Shown: piece by piece, positions 41,189 to 50,044 of the stretch
Position numbering within the stretch: position 1 is the stretch's first letter
How the letters are laid out: the number at the start of each line of letters is the position of its first letter
Assembly (NCBI GenBank): GCA_020025305.1
Contig: JAHHSG010000011.1
Location: 7,331-71,330, forward strand
Source of the DNA: Oscillospiraceae bacterium
GTDB taxonomy: Bacteria; Bacillota; Clostridia; Oscillospirales; Oscillospiraceae
Direction: 5' to 3'
DNA length: 64,000 nt
Notes under the pieces: generated by a model
Databases searched by the model: none
What the model was told of the DNA's origin: nothing
Seen by the model: only the letters and a program-made list of their open reading frames with translations
Position numbers and translations under genes: made by a program

Positions 41189-42025
41189 TCACCCCTCCCC
41201 GCAAAGGGCTGTGAGCGTCTGTGCTGCCGCCTGTGAAGGGTTCTCAACATACCTCTCACCGCCTAAGTAAAGGGAGATTGCACCTCTGTATCCCCGCTCG
41301 TCCAGTTCTCGAACGTACCTTTCCATAGGAAGAACTCCGTCTCCCCATGCACGCCATCCATGATAATTTCCATCGCACAGCCGTACCAGCTGGGTTCTAT
41401 CGCCCAAGCGGGAAAACCAATCCATCATAGTGCCCCCACAGGCACTCATCACATTGGTATCCAGACAAACTCCCAGATGATCGCAATTGACGCGGTGGAG
41501 CATCTGCTGCAGATCCTGTGCCGTATTGAGAACCGGAGCCTCTGCAATGAGAGGCGTTTCTTTCCCCATAACCGGTGCAAGCAAGAGACGCACATCTTGT
41601 TCCTGTGCATGCTCACAGAGCGTTCGGATCATCCCTTCAGCATTGGCCAGCAGCTCGTCTTCCGAAAGATCCCAGCAGGCGCCGGAGCTATCCAGCACCA
41701 TATATCCGCAGCCCAGCCGAGCCGTCAGGTCAATACAAGTTTTATAGTATTGCTCTGTGCGCTGCCGCTGCACGCCCTCTGGGGCGGTGATGGCATATCG
41801 GTATGGGGGTGGTGTTACGGCGCTTACCTTTAAATGATGGCTGTCCAGTGCCCTAAGCAGACTGTCCACCGGGGTACAGTGACTATGACTGCAAAAGAAG
41901 TGTGGTGCTTTCGGTGTAAAGTCCAGTTGACGCAGCCCCAAGCACTCCATTTCCGCCAGAAAAAACTCCAGGGGATAGCGAATGTACTGCGTGTTAGACC
42001 CGAGAATCCGAGCCTTGCTTTCCAT
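41189..42025 (-). CDS. TIM-barrel sugar isomerase/epimerase family protein 1
   Basis: 278 residues, same fold as the next gene but only distantly similar in sequence. Recognisable are LRQLDFTPKAPHFFCSHSHC, LLLAPVMGKETPLI (metal glutamate replaced by a shorter P-V-M), GVCLDTNVMSACGG, VRLCDGNYHGWRAWGDG and AISLYLGG. Several metal ligands expected in active isomerases are altered relative to its neighbour, so it could be a non-catalytic or differently metallated partner. It starts 3 bases after the bicupin stop. Confidence 0.78.
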   Translation of the reverse strand: MESKARILGSNTQYIRYPLEFFLAEMECLGLRQLDFTPKAPHFFCSHSHCTPVDSLLRALDSHHLKVSAVTPPPYRYAITAPEGVQRQRTEQYYKTCIDLTARLGCGYMVLDSSGACWDLSEDELLANAEGMIRTLCEHAQEQDVRLLLAPVMGKETPLIAEAPVLNTAQDLQQMLHRVNCDHLGVCLDTNVMSACGGTMMDWFSRLGDRTQLVRLCDGNYHGWRAWGDGVLPMERYVRELDERGYRGAISLYLGGERYVENPSQAAAQTLTALCGEG

Positions 42026-42028
42026 GGA

Positions 42029-42781
42029 TCACTTGATCTCGCCGGGATAACCGTCAATGCACATCTCAAACCAGATGTAGTCACACTGTTTTCCGTCCTC
42101 TACCTTGCTGCCGTGCCAGAAACCAGTGGGGGTGTAGGACAGGTCGCCACCGCTCATGGCAACGCTCTCTCCGCCGGCAGTATAGATGAACTCAGAGCCG
42201 GGCAGGGGGAAATACCACTGGGCCAACTCGTTGTGAATGTGCTGGCCGATCTCAATGGGGCCGGTGCCCTTGACACAGCCCATGGACAGGCGGCCCAGAT
42301 TGCGGTGCTCCAGCAGGATCATGGATGTAGTGGTGGAGTTATCCTTAAAGTCCTCCTCGTATGTCCAGCCCTGACTGATGGTGCGGAAACGCGGCAGGGT
42401 CATACGGGACTCTACCAGGCAGGTTTTGTCATAGTCGTTCAGTTCCGTAATGATATGCAGGAACTCCAGCGGCTCCTTGCTGTCAGCAGAGCAGGTGATG
42501 GTAAAGCTTTCCTTGTCAAACTCAGGCACAAAGACACCCGGCTCCGTCACATTCCATGCACGGCGCGGAGTAGTGATATACCCCTTCCCCTTGGTGAAGA
42601 TAAACAGCTGGTTGTGCTCGGTCACAGAGTAAGTCTCCGGGGAAATAGAATGACCGGGCTGCAGAGCGCAATGTGCGAAATGAGCCTGATCAAACGCATC
42701 CACCAGAACCGGAACGCTGGCAAATCCATTCTTAAAATCATACTTTACATCGCTGTAGCGAGCCACCTGAATGAGAGACAT
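42029..42781 (-). CDS. Two-domain cupin (bicupin)
   Basis: 250 residues with two cupin barrels. First barrel about 35-100 (EHNQLFIFTKGKGYITTPRR). Second barrel about 155-245 with metal-ligand motif IEIGQHIHNELAQWYFPLPG (HxHxE-like) and YTPTGFWHGSKVED. Bicupins act as isomerases, decarboxylases or aminohydrolases on small acids. In this context an isomerase of a keto-uronate is a reasonable guess, but the sequence does not identify the substrate. GGAGGAAGAAATT precedes the ATG. Confidence 0.8.
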   Translation of the reverse strand: MSLIQVARYSDVKYDFKNGFASVPVLVDAFDQAHFAHCALQPGHSISPETYSVTEHNQLFIFTKGKGYITTPRRAWNVTEPGVFVPEFDKESFTITCSADSKEPLEFLHIITELNDYDKTCLVESRMTLPRFRTISQGWTYEEDFKDNSTTTSMILLEHRNLGRLSMGCVKGTGPIEIGQHIHNELAQWYFPLPGSEFIYTAGGESVAMSGGDLSYTPTGFWHGSKVEDGKQCDYIWFEMCIDGYPGEIK

Positions 42782-42849
42782 AATTTCTTCCTCCTAATTG
42801 TTTTGCTTGTTAGTACTGTCTTATTACACTTGGTGATACAAGTTGTTGA

Positions 42850-43581
42850 TCAAAGCATCTTGCTCAAGAATTCCTGAAGGCGCTTATTCTTTGGGTTGGA
42901 GAAGAACTCCTCCGGCGCACTGTCTTCCACAATCACGCCGCCATCAATAAAGAGCACGCGGTCTGCCGCCTCACGGGCAAACCCCATCTCATGGGTGACC
43001 ACCAGCATAGTCATGCCTTCGGCGGCCAGCTTCTTCATGACATCCAGTACCTCACCCACCATTTCAGGATCCAGTGCCGAGGTAGGTTCGTCAAACAACA
43101 CCACTTCAGGCTGCAGAGCCAATGCACGCGCAATGGCGATTCGCTGCTGCTGACCGCCGGAGAGCTGATTGGGATACGCGTCTTTTTTGTCTTCCAGCCC
43201 TACGATCTTCAAAAGTTCCATGGCCTTGGCTTCCGCCTTCGCCTTATCTACCTTCTGTACCTGTGTAGGCGCCATCGTAATATTGTCGATCACTGTCTTG
43301 TGCGGGAAGAGGTTAAACTGCTGAAACACCATGCCCATGCCCAATAGCACTTTGCCAGCCTCTTTTGCACTCGCCTTTACCAAATCCACATTATGGTAAA
43401 TGATCTCGCCGTCTGTAGGCTTCTCCAACAGGTTGAGACAGCGCAAAAACGTAGATTTTCCACAGCCGGAAGGCCCTACAATAGCCACCACTTCGCCGGG
43501 CTGAATTTCAATGTTGATGCCCTTGAGAACTTCATTCTTTCCGAAACTCTTGCGAAGTCCCTTGACACTGATCATACTCAT
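42850..43581 (-). CDS. ABC ATP-binding protein, polar-amino-acid type
   Basis: 243 residues of the GlnQ class. Walker A GPSGCGKST, Q-loop VFQQFNLFPH, signature QLSGGQQQR, Walker B VVLFDEPTSALDP, switch histidine VVTHEMG. First gene of the operon ATPase - bicupin - TIM barrel - TIM barrel - binding protein - permease. It energises the single permease encoded four genes later. The promoter and GntR operator lie about 150-200 bases upstream. Confidence 0.95.
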   Translation of the reverse strand: MSMISVKGLRKSFGKNEVLKGINIEIQPGEVVAIVGPSGCGKSTFLRCLNLLEKPTDGEIIYHNVDLVKASAKEAGKVLLGMGMVFQQFNLFPHKTVIDNITMAPTQVQKVDKAKAEAKAMELLKIVGLEDKKDAYPNQLSGGQQQRIAIARALALQPEVVLFDEPTSALDPEMVGEVLDVMKKLAAEGMTMLVVTHEMGFAREAADRVLFIDGGVIVEDSAPEEFFSNPKNKRLQEFLSKML

Positions 43582-43730
43582 AACCTTTTGCCTCCCGTTT
43601 GCCGAATCCGGCTTTTCCGCGGCTATGCCGCACTATTTCACTGCATGATGCCCGCGCTCTGCAGTGGGGATTTCCACCACTGTTGGCGAAAACATTGTTA
43701 CTAATTGCACAATTTGTTTCCGTGGACGCA

Positions 43731-43748
43731 TGATATATTTGTGATATA
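43731..43748. promoter_or_regulatory. Candidate GntR operator A (ABC operon)
   Basis: TGATATATTTGTGATATA; matches 50047-50064 (reverse strand) at 17 of 18 bases. It sits just downstream of the ABC operon -10, where a bound repressor would block transcription. Confidence 0.75.
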
Positions 43749-43756
43749 TTATATGG

Positions 43757-43785
43757 ATGATACCATCTTGCGTTTAATGTGTCAA
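43757..43785 (-). promoter_or_regulatory. Promoter of the ABC/bicupin operon
   Basis: Minus strand TTGACA, 17 bases, TATCAT, with operator A beginning about 8 bases beyond the -10. Confidence 0.75.
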
Positions 43786-43844
43786 CCCGCTTTTTCATCT
43801 TCCCCGCATAATTTCGCAAATTCACTAATATTTGCTAAACAATA

Positions 43845-43873
43845 TTGACTTTCCGCACTACCAGGGCTATACT
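43845..43873 (+). promoter_or_regulatory. Promoter of the gntR-type gene
   Basis: TTGACT, 17 bases, TATACT. Operators B and C lie downstream in the leader. Confidence 0.75.
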
Positions 43874-43878
43874 AAAGC

Positions 43879-43928
43879 TATCAGTGATATACTTTTTAGT
43901 CATTATAAATAACCACGTGATATATCAG
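43879..43928. promoter_or_regulatory. Candidate GntR operators B and C (autoregulation)
   Basis: TATCAGTGATA at 43879-43889 is a perfect TATCA-N-TGATA dyad. TGATATATCA at 43918-43927 repeats the half-sites. Both lie between the promoter and start codon of the regulator gene. Confidence 0.65.
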
Positions 43929-43954
43929 TCATGTAAAATGATAGGAGGATTCCC

Positions 43955-44629
43955 ATGGCAAAGCTCCCCATCAAGGGTCGTGAAAGTCTTTCCCAAACTG
44001 CTTATAACAAAATCAAAAGCATGATCCTCCACAAAGATCTGCTGCCCGGGCAAATCGTCAACGAAGCACAGCTGCAGGAACTGCTGGGCATCGGCCGCAC
44101 ACCGATCCGGGAGGCAATTTTAATTCTGGCACAGGATCATCTGTTGACAGTCCATCCCAGAAAAGGCATCGAAATCACACTGCCCACACCGAAAGATGTA
44201 CATGACATTTTTGAAATCCGCAGACTTCTGGAGCCTATTGTGCTGCGTCAATGCTTCTCTCTGATAGATCTGCAGTGGGCCATGGAGATGCGTGCGCTTC
44301 TTCTGCAGCATGAGGATGACAGTGCCGGTAATACAGGCGAGACCGCCATGGCGCTCATTGACCTAGACAATCGTTTTCACTTGGAGCTGGTGGACACCCT
44401 GCATAATCAGTATGTCTCCGATCTGCTGCGCAGCCTTGTAAATTACCTCAACCTTATTCAGGTTACCACTTGGCAGACTGCCCGTTATCGCGCCAGTAAC
44501 TTGGAGCATATTGCCATTTTAGATGCCATTCTCGATCAGGATATGGAAAAATCCTGCACGCTGCTGGCGGATCATCTGCAGCTGTCCTATCAGGAAGCCA
44601 TCCGAACGATGATGCACACCTTCTATTAA
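43955..44629 (+). CDS. GntR-family regulator with FCD domain
   Basis: 224 residues. N-terminal winged helix (QTAYNKIKSMILHKDLLPGQ, VNEAQLQELLGIGRTPIREAILIL). C-terminal all-helical FCD domain with metal-ligand positions in DLDNRFHLELV, NLEHIAILDAI and LADHLQLSY. FCD regulators bind sugar acids or carboxylates, including UxuR/ExuR-type controllers of hexuronate genes. AGGAGG precedes the ATG. Sites resembling its own leader repeats are found at the ABC operon and at uxaC, so it is most likely the repressor of the whole hexuronate regulon, relieved by a uronate or aldonate. Confidence 0.9.
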   Translation: MAKLPIKGRESLSQTAYNKIKSMILHKDLLPGQIVNEAQLQELLGIGRTPIREAILILAQDHLLTVHPRKGIEITLPTPKDVHDIFEIRRLLEPIVLRQCFSLIDLQWAMEMRALLLQHEDDSAGNTGETAMALIDLDNRFHLELVDTLHNQYVSDLLRSLVNYLNLIQVTTWQTARYRASNLEHIAILDAILDQDMEKSCTLLADHLQLSYQEAIRTMMHTFY

Positions 44630-44640
44630 AATTTGGATAC

Positions 44641-44680
44641 GAAAACACCGCTGCTCCAAAGGAACAGCGGTGTTTTCGTT
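44641..44680. terminator. Bidirectional terminator
   Basis: AAAACACCGCTG / CAGCGGTGTTTT, 12 bp perfect, loop 11; between the converging regulator and LarA-homologue genes. Confidence 0.9.
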
Positions 44681-44703
44681 GTTTACATGATTCTTCCGCC
44701 AAC

Positions 44704-45981
44704 TTATTCCGCCTCAAACCGAGTTCGGTCAATCCACAGACCCAGCGCCGGATTAGGAATATAGTAGATTTCCTCCCCATCCGGCATGGTGTTATAGCCG
44801 TAGTGCAGTTTCTCCGGATCGTATCGGCGCACCGTCTCATCATAATCCGCCGCATCAAAGTGGACACTGCGGATCTCCTCCTGCGAAATATTTTTCACGG
44901 CATAGGTAATGCGGAAACGCCCATCAGAAGATCCATGAATCAAGTGGGCTGCCGCCCCCATATTCTGCTGTAAATCCTCATTCTCCCGGAATTCCTTCAA
45001 TACCTGCAGCCGACCGCAGTAGCCGTATTTGCGAATCAAGGCATCGATCTGTTGATCTTCGCCGAAACGTTCCACACCCGGAGCCAGCACCAGCAGCTCC
45101 CCACCGTCAGCGATGGCCATACGAGTGCGGTAAATCGCCTTATTACCCAGCCATGTGGTGTGAAACTCCTTAGGATTGAGATAGACCACGCACTTTTTGA
45201 TGCCCTTTTCCACATAATCCATATTCTTCTGCTGTGAGAGCGCAATAGCCTCCTCCAACACCCGGCGCGTATCACCGATAAAAAGCCCATGGGTGTGAAT
45301 CTCCCCCTGCGGAGCAGTCGTTACTGTCAGGACAAAGAGAATCGGACGCTGTACCAGATATTTTTCCAGTGCATAGTCTAAGATCTCTCGCACCGGTGTA
45401 TGATCCCGCCCCATCATCCGTTCCATACCGTATACAGCACCCACCATATGGCTTTTATTGATCATATCGCTGCCACCCACGCCTACAAATAGGTTTTTGG
45501 AGTGATTCGCCATACCAATCACCTCGTGGGGTACCACCTGCCCCACAGAGAGAATCAGATCATAGGACGGGTCCATGACACGACGGTTGATCTCCACACT
45601 GATTGGCTCAGTCCACAGGCCTTCCGTCAGTTCTCCGATATAGTCTCCGGGCACTTCGCCCAAACGCACCACATCAGTGCGCCAATTGTGCGGAATCATC
45701 TTTGCATAGGGAATATCCCCAAACATATCGGCACTCTCTTCTGCCGTCACCGGAACATGGGTGCCCAGCGCCGGCATGACGTCTACATCACAGCCCAGAT
45801 CCGTCAGCAGATGATAGTAGACATTGGTAATGAAACCGGCATTGGAGTGATAACGGGTATAGTCCGGCGGCAGCAGCAGCGCACGGTGCGGACGTTTTCC
45901 CTCCAAGGACTTGGCGCAGGCGGCACGAATCTCCTCCGCCGACAGTCCCTGCTCCTCTTGGGCACGGTAAAACAGTTCCAT
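44704..45981 (-). CDS. LarA-family nickel-dependent hydroxyacid epimerase
   Basis: 425 residues, homologous to lactate racemase LarA, which uses a nickel pincer nucleotide (NPN) attached to lysine. Conserved positions are present: H75 in ALGTH (LarA H108), H152 in VPHEVIG (H174), K162 in HSKNLFVG (K184, cofactor lysine) and H178 in NKSH (H200). The DHTR motif of lactate racemase reads DYTR at 40-43, hinting at another substrate. The superfamily includes D-gluconate 2-epimerases. As last gene of uxaC-kinase-gnd, I infer interconversion of D-mannonate and D-gluconate. ATG 45981 follows AAGGAGGCAACA. NPN synthesis genes larB, larC and larE are not in the window. Confidence 0.82.
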   Translation of the reverse strand: MELFYRAQEEQGLSAEEIRAACAKSLEGKRPHRALLLPPDYTRYHSNAGFITNVYYHLLTDLGCDVDVMPALGTHVPVTAEESADMFGDIPYAKMIPHNWRTDVVRLGEVPGDYIGELTEGLWTEPISVEINRRVMDPSYDLILSVGQVVPHEVIGMANHSKNLFVGVGGSDMINKSHMVGAVYGMERMMGRDHTPVREILDYALEKYLVQRPILFVLTVTTAPQGEIHTHGLFIGDTRRVLEEAIALSQQKNMDYVEKGIKKCVVYLNPKEFHTTWLGNKAIYRTRMAIADGGELLVLAPGVERFGEDQQIDALIRKYGYCGRLQVLKEFRENEDLQQNMGAAAHLIHGSSDGRFRITYAVKNISQEEIRSVHFDAADYDETVRRYDPEKLHYGYNTMPDGEEIYYIPNPALGLWIDRTRFEAE

Positions 45982-46001
45982 TGTTGCCTCCTTTTTTCCC
46001 G

Positions 46002-47453
46002 TTAAACGGAATATGTTGCTGCGGAAGTATCCCCACCGTGGCCTGTCCAATTCGTGTGAAAAAACTGACCACGAGGTGCATCCAGCCGCTCATAGGTATG
46101 AGCACCAAAATAGTCGCGCTGTGCCTGCAGCAGATTGGCAGACAGACGCCCACTGGTATACCCATCAAAATAGCTCAAGGCCGCCGCAAAGGCAGGGCAA
46201 GGAATACCGGAATTGACCGCTGTGGAAACTACCGTACGCCATGCGGGTACCAGTTTTTTGATTTCGCCGCAGAAATAGGGATCCAGCAGCAGGTTCTGCA
46301 AGTCCGCATCGCGGTGAAACGCCTCTTCGATCTTGCCAAGGAAGGCACTGCGAATAATACAGCCACCCCGCCATATAAGGGCAATACCGCCGTAGTTTAA
46401 GTTCCAACCGTAGGTCTTGGCCGCAGAGCGCATCAAGGCGTATCCCTGGGCATAGGAGATAATTTTGGAGGCATACAGCGCCTGACGGATGCACTCAATA
46501 AATTGCTCCTTATCTCCGGTAACAGGTGTAATCTGACGCCCAAACGCTTCCGCCGCCGCAATACGCTCTTCCTTATGTGCAGAGAGACTGCGAGCCCAGA
46601 CGGACTCCCCGATCAGCGTAAGTGGGACTCCCTCGTCCAAAGCGGCAATAGCCGTCCACTTGCCGGTTCCCTTCTGTCCGGCGGTATCTAAAATCTTATC
46701 CACAATGGGTGCGCCATCGGTATCCTTATAGGCCAGGATCTCCGCGGTGATCTCGATAAGATAGCTATCCAGCTCTGTGTTATTCCATTGGGCAAAGACG
46801 TTGCTCATCTCCTGTGCACTCATGCCAAGGCCGTCCCGCATCAGTTGATATGCCTCGCAAATGAGCTGCATATCGCCGTACTCAATGCCGTTATGTACCA
46901 TCTTGACAAAGTGCCCTGCACCATTCTCACCCACCCAGTCACAGCAAGGGCTGCCATCGGACACTTTGGCACAGATTGCCTGCAGGATGCCCTTGATCTG
47001 CGGCCATGCCGCCGGCGATCCGCCGGGCATAAGGGAGGGTCCATGGAGTGCCCCCTCCTCACCGCCAGAAACACCTACACCGGCATACAGAAGGCCATGA
47101 CTCTCCACATAGGCGCAGCGGCGCATCGTGTCGGGGAAATGGCTGTTGCCCCCATCGATGATAATATCGCCCGGCTCCAGATGCTCCAACAGCTGCTCAA
47201 TGAGGTTGTCCACAGCTGCACCGGCCTTCACCATCATCATAACACGCCGGGGCTTTTTCAAATGGTTGACTAGTTCGGCAATAGAGTAAGTGCCGATGAT
47301 GTTCTTATCCTTTGCCCTCCCCTCTACAAAGTGCTTCACTCTTTCGAGAGTACGGTTATACACAGCTACGGTGAATCCCTTGGATTCCATATTCATCACC
47401 AGGTTTTCACCCATGACGGCCAGACCAATCAGGCCAATATCTGCCATTTGCAT
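46002..47453 (-). CDS. gnd: 6-phosphogluconate dehydrogenase, decarboxylating
   Basis: 483 residues, full length for the dimeric long-chain type. Converts 6-phosphogluconate to ribulose 5-phosphate and CO2 with NADP+ (NRT after the Rossmann fold, in AVYNRTLERVK). Substrate motifs: DGGNSHFPDT, GVSGGEEGALHGPSLMPGG, and the catalytic lysine in GHFVKMVHNGIEYGDMQL. The C-terminal tail FFHTNWTGHGGDTSAATYSV closes the partner site. Its place inside a hexuronate operon, instead of with pentose phosphate genes, is the main reason to propose that uronates are degraded through gluconate here. Confidence 0.96.
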   Translation of the reverse strand: MQMADIGLIGLAVMGENLVMNMESKGFTVAVYNRTLERVKHFVEGRAKDKNIIGTYSIAELVNHLKKPRRVMMMVKAGAAVDNLIEQLLEHLEPGDIIIDGGNSHFPDTMRRCAYVESHGLLYAGVGVSGGEEGALHGPSLMPGGSPAAWPQIKGILQAICAKVSDGSPCCDWVGENGAGHFVKMVHNGIEYGDMQLICEAYQLMRDGLGMSAQEMSNVFAQWNNTELDSYLIEITAEILAYKDTDGAPIVDKILDTAGQKGTGKWTAIAALDEGVPLTLIGESVWARSLSAHKEERIAAAEAFGRQITPVTGDKEQFIECIRQALYASKIISYAQGYALMRSAAKTYGWNLNYGGIALIWRGGCIIRSAFLGKIEEAFHRDADLQNLLLDPYFCGEIKKLVPAWRTVVSTAVNSGIPCPAFAAALSYFDGYTSGRLSANLLQAQRDYFGAHTYERLDAPRGQFFHTNWTGHGGDTSAATYSV

Positions 47454-47486
47454 ACTTGGATCTCTCCCTTTCGCCTTTATAAGAAT

Positions 47487-48545
47487 TTACCGTTTCACTC
47501 GGGCATTACCGCTCCAAACAGCCCATACCTGTTCTTCATCGGCGGGCTGTGCATAGTCATTGAGCATGGTAGCCGCCATAGCACCAGTGGCCCAACCAAA
47601 GTGAAGGCAGTCCTCCGCCTTCCACTCCTTTAATATGCCATACAGCAATCCGCCTACAAATCCGTCGCCGCCGCCGATGCGATCGAGCACCTGAATAGGA
47701 CGGGGCTCAGCCACATGCCACTGCCCGTCACGAAGCAGGATCGCTCCCCAGAGGTGCTCGTTGGCACTAATCACCTGACGGAGCGTATTGGCAAATGTCG
47801 TTACATTTGGGAACGCCTTCTGCACGCGTAGAATCATCTCCTGGAAGCTGCTGATCTTGTCGGATAGATCCTCCCCTCCTGCCTCCGGCCCCTGCACATG
47901 CAGGCACAGCTGAAAGTCCTCTTCGTTACCAATGAGAATATCGGAGAGAGAGGCAATCTCACAAAATACAGCACGCAGTTCCTCTTCCCGCCCCTTCCAG
48001 AAAGAGGCGCGGTAGTTCAGATCAAAGGAGATTTTGGTACCATAGGCCTTGGCGGCACGAGCCAGCTCTAAGCAGAAGCGGCTCGTCTCCGGTGACAAGG
48101 CGGCAATCAAGCCGGACAGGTGCAGAATTTCCACCCCCTCCTCGCCGAAAATGCGCGGAAGGTCAAAATCTTCCACCTTCAGTGTGCGGCCAACCTCACC
48201 GGCCCGATCATTCTGCACGCGCGGCCCACGCAGACCGAAGCCGGAGTCCGCAATATTAAACTGATGGCGATAGCCCCAAGGGCCGCCCTGCGGTACATCT
48301 TTCCCCTCAAATTCCATATTGCGGCTGCGCAGGTCGCTCTTAATAAAGGCAGCAATGGGAGAATCCTCCACAAAAGTAGTCAGCACCTTTACCGGCAATC
48401 CCAAGGAAGCCGGAACGGTGGCCACATTGGTTTCGGCGCTGGTAGCCTGCATATAGAACTCATGGCTGATATGTACGGGCTGCCGGTTCACCGGGGTAAT
48501 CCGCACCCCCATGCTGGTAGGAACTACAAGTGCATAGCGTTTCAT
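47487..48545 (-). CDS. PfkB-family sugar-acid kinase
   Basis: 352 residues of the ribokinase/PfkB fold. The N-terminal lid region has SAETNVATVPASLGLPVKVL; the C-terminal signature with catalytic aspartate is DRIGGGDGFVGGLLYG. The segment KISFDLNYRASFWKG is typical of 2-keto-3-deoxygluconate (KDG) kinases, so KdgK is the family-based call. Because gnd is next in the operon and no mannonate dehydratase or aldolase is seen, gluconate may be the real substrate, giving 6-phosphogluconate. Its ATG overlaps the stop of uxaC (ATGA). Confidence 0.85.
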   Translation of the reverse strand: MKRYALVVPTSMGVRITPVNRQPVHISHEFYMQATSAETNVATVPASLGLPVKVLTTFVEDSPIAAFIKSDLRSRNMEFEGKDVPQGGPWGYRHQFNIADSGFGLRGPRVQNDRAGEVGRTLKVEDFDLPRIFGEEGVEILHLSGLIAALSPETSRFCLELARAAKAYGTKISFDLNYRASFWKGREEELRAVFCEIASLSDILIGNEEDFQLCLHVQGPEAGGEDLSDKISSFQEMILRVQKAFPNVTTFANTLRQVISANEHLWGAILLRDGQWHVAEPRPIQVLDRIGGGDGFVGGLLYGILKEWKAEDCLHFGWATGAMAATMLNDYAQPADEEQVWAVWSGNARVKR

Positions 48546-49984
48546 ATCATGTCTCCCCTTTTATATGATTTTAGCAAAGCATTAAAGCCAAAGTACTTCC
48601 GGGTGTTGCCGTAGCTGATGTTTTCCACCATCCGCCCCAGAGAATCCAAATCCGCCGGGTATTCTCCATTTTCCACCAGTTCCCCCAGCAGATTGCAGAG
48701 AATGCGGCGAAAGTATTCATGGCGTGTATAGCTGAGAAAGCTACGGCTGTCGGTGAGCATACCGACAAAATCACCGACCACGCCCATACTCATCAGGTCG
48801 ATGAGCTGACGCTCCATGCCGTGCTTATGGTCATTGAACCACCAAGCGCTGCCCATCTGCATCCGCCCCATACCAATGCTGTCGGTCTGGAAGCTGCCCA
48901 TCACCGAAGCGATGACGGCATTATCCGCCGGGTTCAGGGAGTAGAGCACCGTTCTGGGCAGTGCTTCATCCCTCTCCAGCAAATCCAGCAGTGCCACCAG
49001 TGCAGGCGCTGTAAACCCCTCGTCATTGACAGTATCAAATCCGGCATCCGCCCCTAAACGCGCAAACATGGTAGACGAGGCATTGCGCACACAGCCAAAA
49101 TGCAGCTGCATCACCCAGCTTCGCTGGCGGTATGCCTTGGCACAGGTACGCAGCAGTTCCGTCTGGAAGGCCTCCGCCTCCTCCACACGGATGGCATCCC
49201 CGGCACGTCCCTTTCGCAGGATCTCATTAAGTTCTGCCTCCGTGGCAGTGCGGCAAATACATTTATCCAGTCCGTGGTCACTGACCCGGCAGCCATTTTC
49301 ATGAAAAAAAGCAATGCGATTTAAAAGTGCCTGGCGCAGATCATCCATCGAGCGGATCGTTACACCAGAGGCAGCCTCCAGCCTCCGCAGGTAATCATCA
49401 TACCCCGGCTGATCCGGGCGCAGCGCCTTGTCCGGTCGGAAGGCAGGCAGCACCACGGTGGGACAGCCCTCCGCCGCAATCTGGCGGTGGTAGTGAAGAT
49501 CATCCGCCGGATCATCGGTGGTACACAACAGCTCCACCCGGCTCTTTTTCAAAATTCCCTGCGCCGACATCTCTGCGCTGGTCAGTGCTTCATTGCACAT
49601 CCGATAGATTTCATCAGCGCTTTTGGCACACAGCGGCTCATCTATATTGAAATAGCGCTGCAGCTCCAAGTGTGTCCAGTGATACAGTGGATTGCCAATC
49701 AGCTTCGGCATCGTATCTGCCCAGGCGTGAAACTTCTCCTCATCACTGGCATCGCCTGTAATGCACCGCTCCGGCACGCCTGCCGAGCGCATGGCGCGCC
49801 ACTTATAGTGATCGCCGCTCAGCCAAACCTGCGTAATCGTGGAAAAGCGCCGATTTTCGGCGATCTCAGCCGGGTTGATGTGGCAGTGATAGTCGATGAT
49901 GGGCATGGCCTCCGCATAGTCGTGATAGAGCGTCTTTGCACTCTCGCTCCCAAGCAAAAAGTCCGAATCCATAAACGGCTTCAT
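48542..49984 (-). CDS. uxaC: Glucuronate (uronate) isomerase
   Basis: 480 residues; isomerises D-glucuronate to D-fructuronate, and usually D-galacturonate to D-tagaturonate. TIM barrel of the amidohydrolase superfamily with IIDYHCHINPAEIAENRRFS (metal histidines), RVELLCTTDDPADDL, WVMQLHFGCVRNAS and GMLTDSRSFLSYTRHEYFRRILC. First gene of the operon uxaC-kinase-gnd-larA homologue. The promoter TTGCAA-17-TATACT overlaps operator D. Confidence 0.97.
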   Translation of the reverse strand: MKPFMDSDFLLGSESAKTLYHDYAEAMPIIDYHCHINPAEIAENRRFSTITQVWLSGDHYKWRAMRSAGVPERCITGDASDEEKFHAWADTMPKLIGNPLYHWTHLELQRYFNIDEPLCAKSADEIYRMCNEALTSAEMSAQGILKKSRVELLCTTDDPADDLHYHRQIAAEGCPTVVLPAFRPDKALRPDQPGYDDYLRRLEAASGVTIRSMDDLRQALLNRIAFFHENGCRVSDHGLDKCICRTATEAELNEILRKGRAGDAIRVEEAEAFQTELLRTCAKAYRQRSWVMQLHFGCVRNASSTMFARLGADAGFDTVNDEGFTAPALVALLDLLERDEALPRTVLYSLNPADNAVIASVMGSFQTDSIGMGRMQMGSAWWFNDHKHGMERQLIDLMSMGVVGDFVGMLTDSRSFLSYTRHEYFRRILCNLLGELVENGEYPADLDSLGRMVENISYGNTRKYFGFNALLKSYKRGDMI

Positions 49985-50044
49985 AGGCTCACTTCCTTCC
50001 TGCTCCCTCGATTTTGTTCTACAATGGGTTTCATAATTTAGGTT

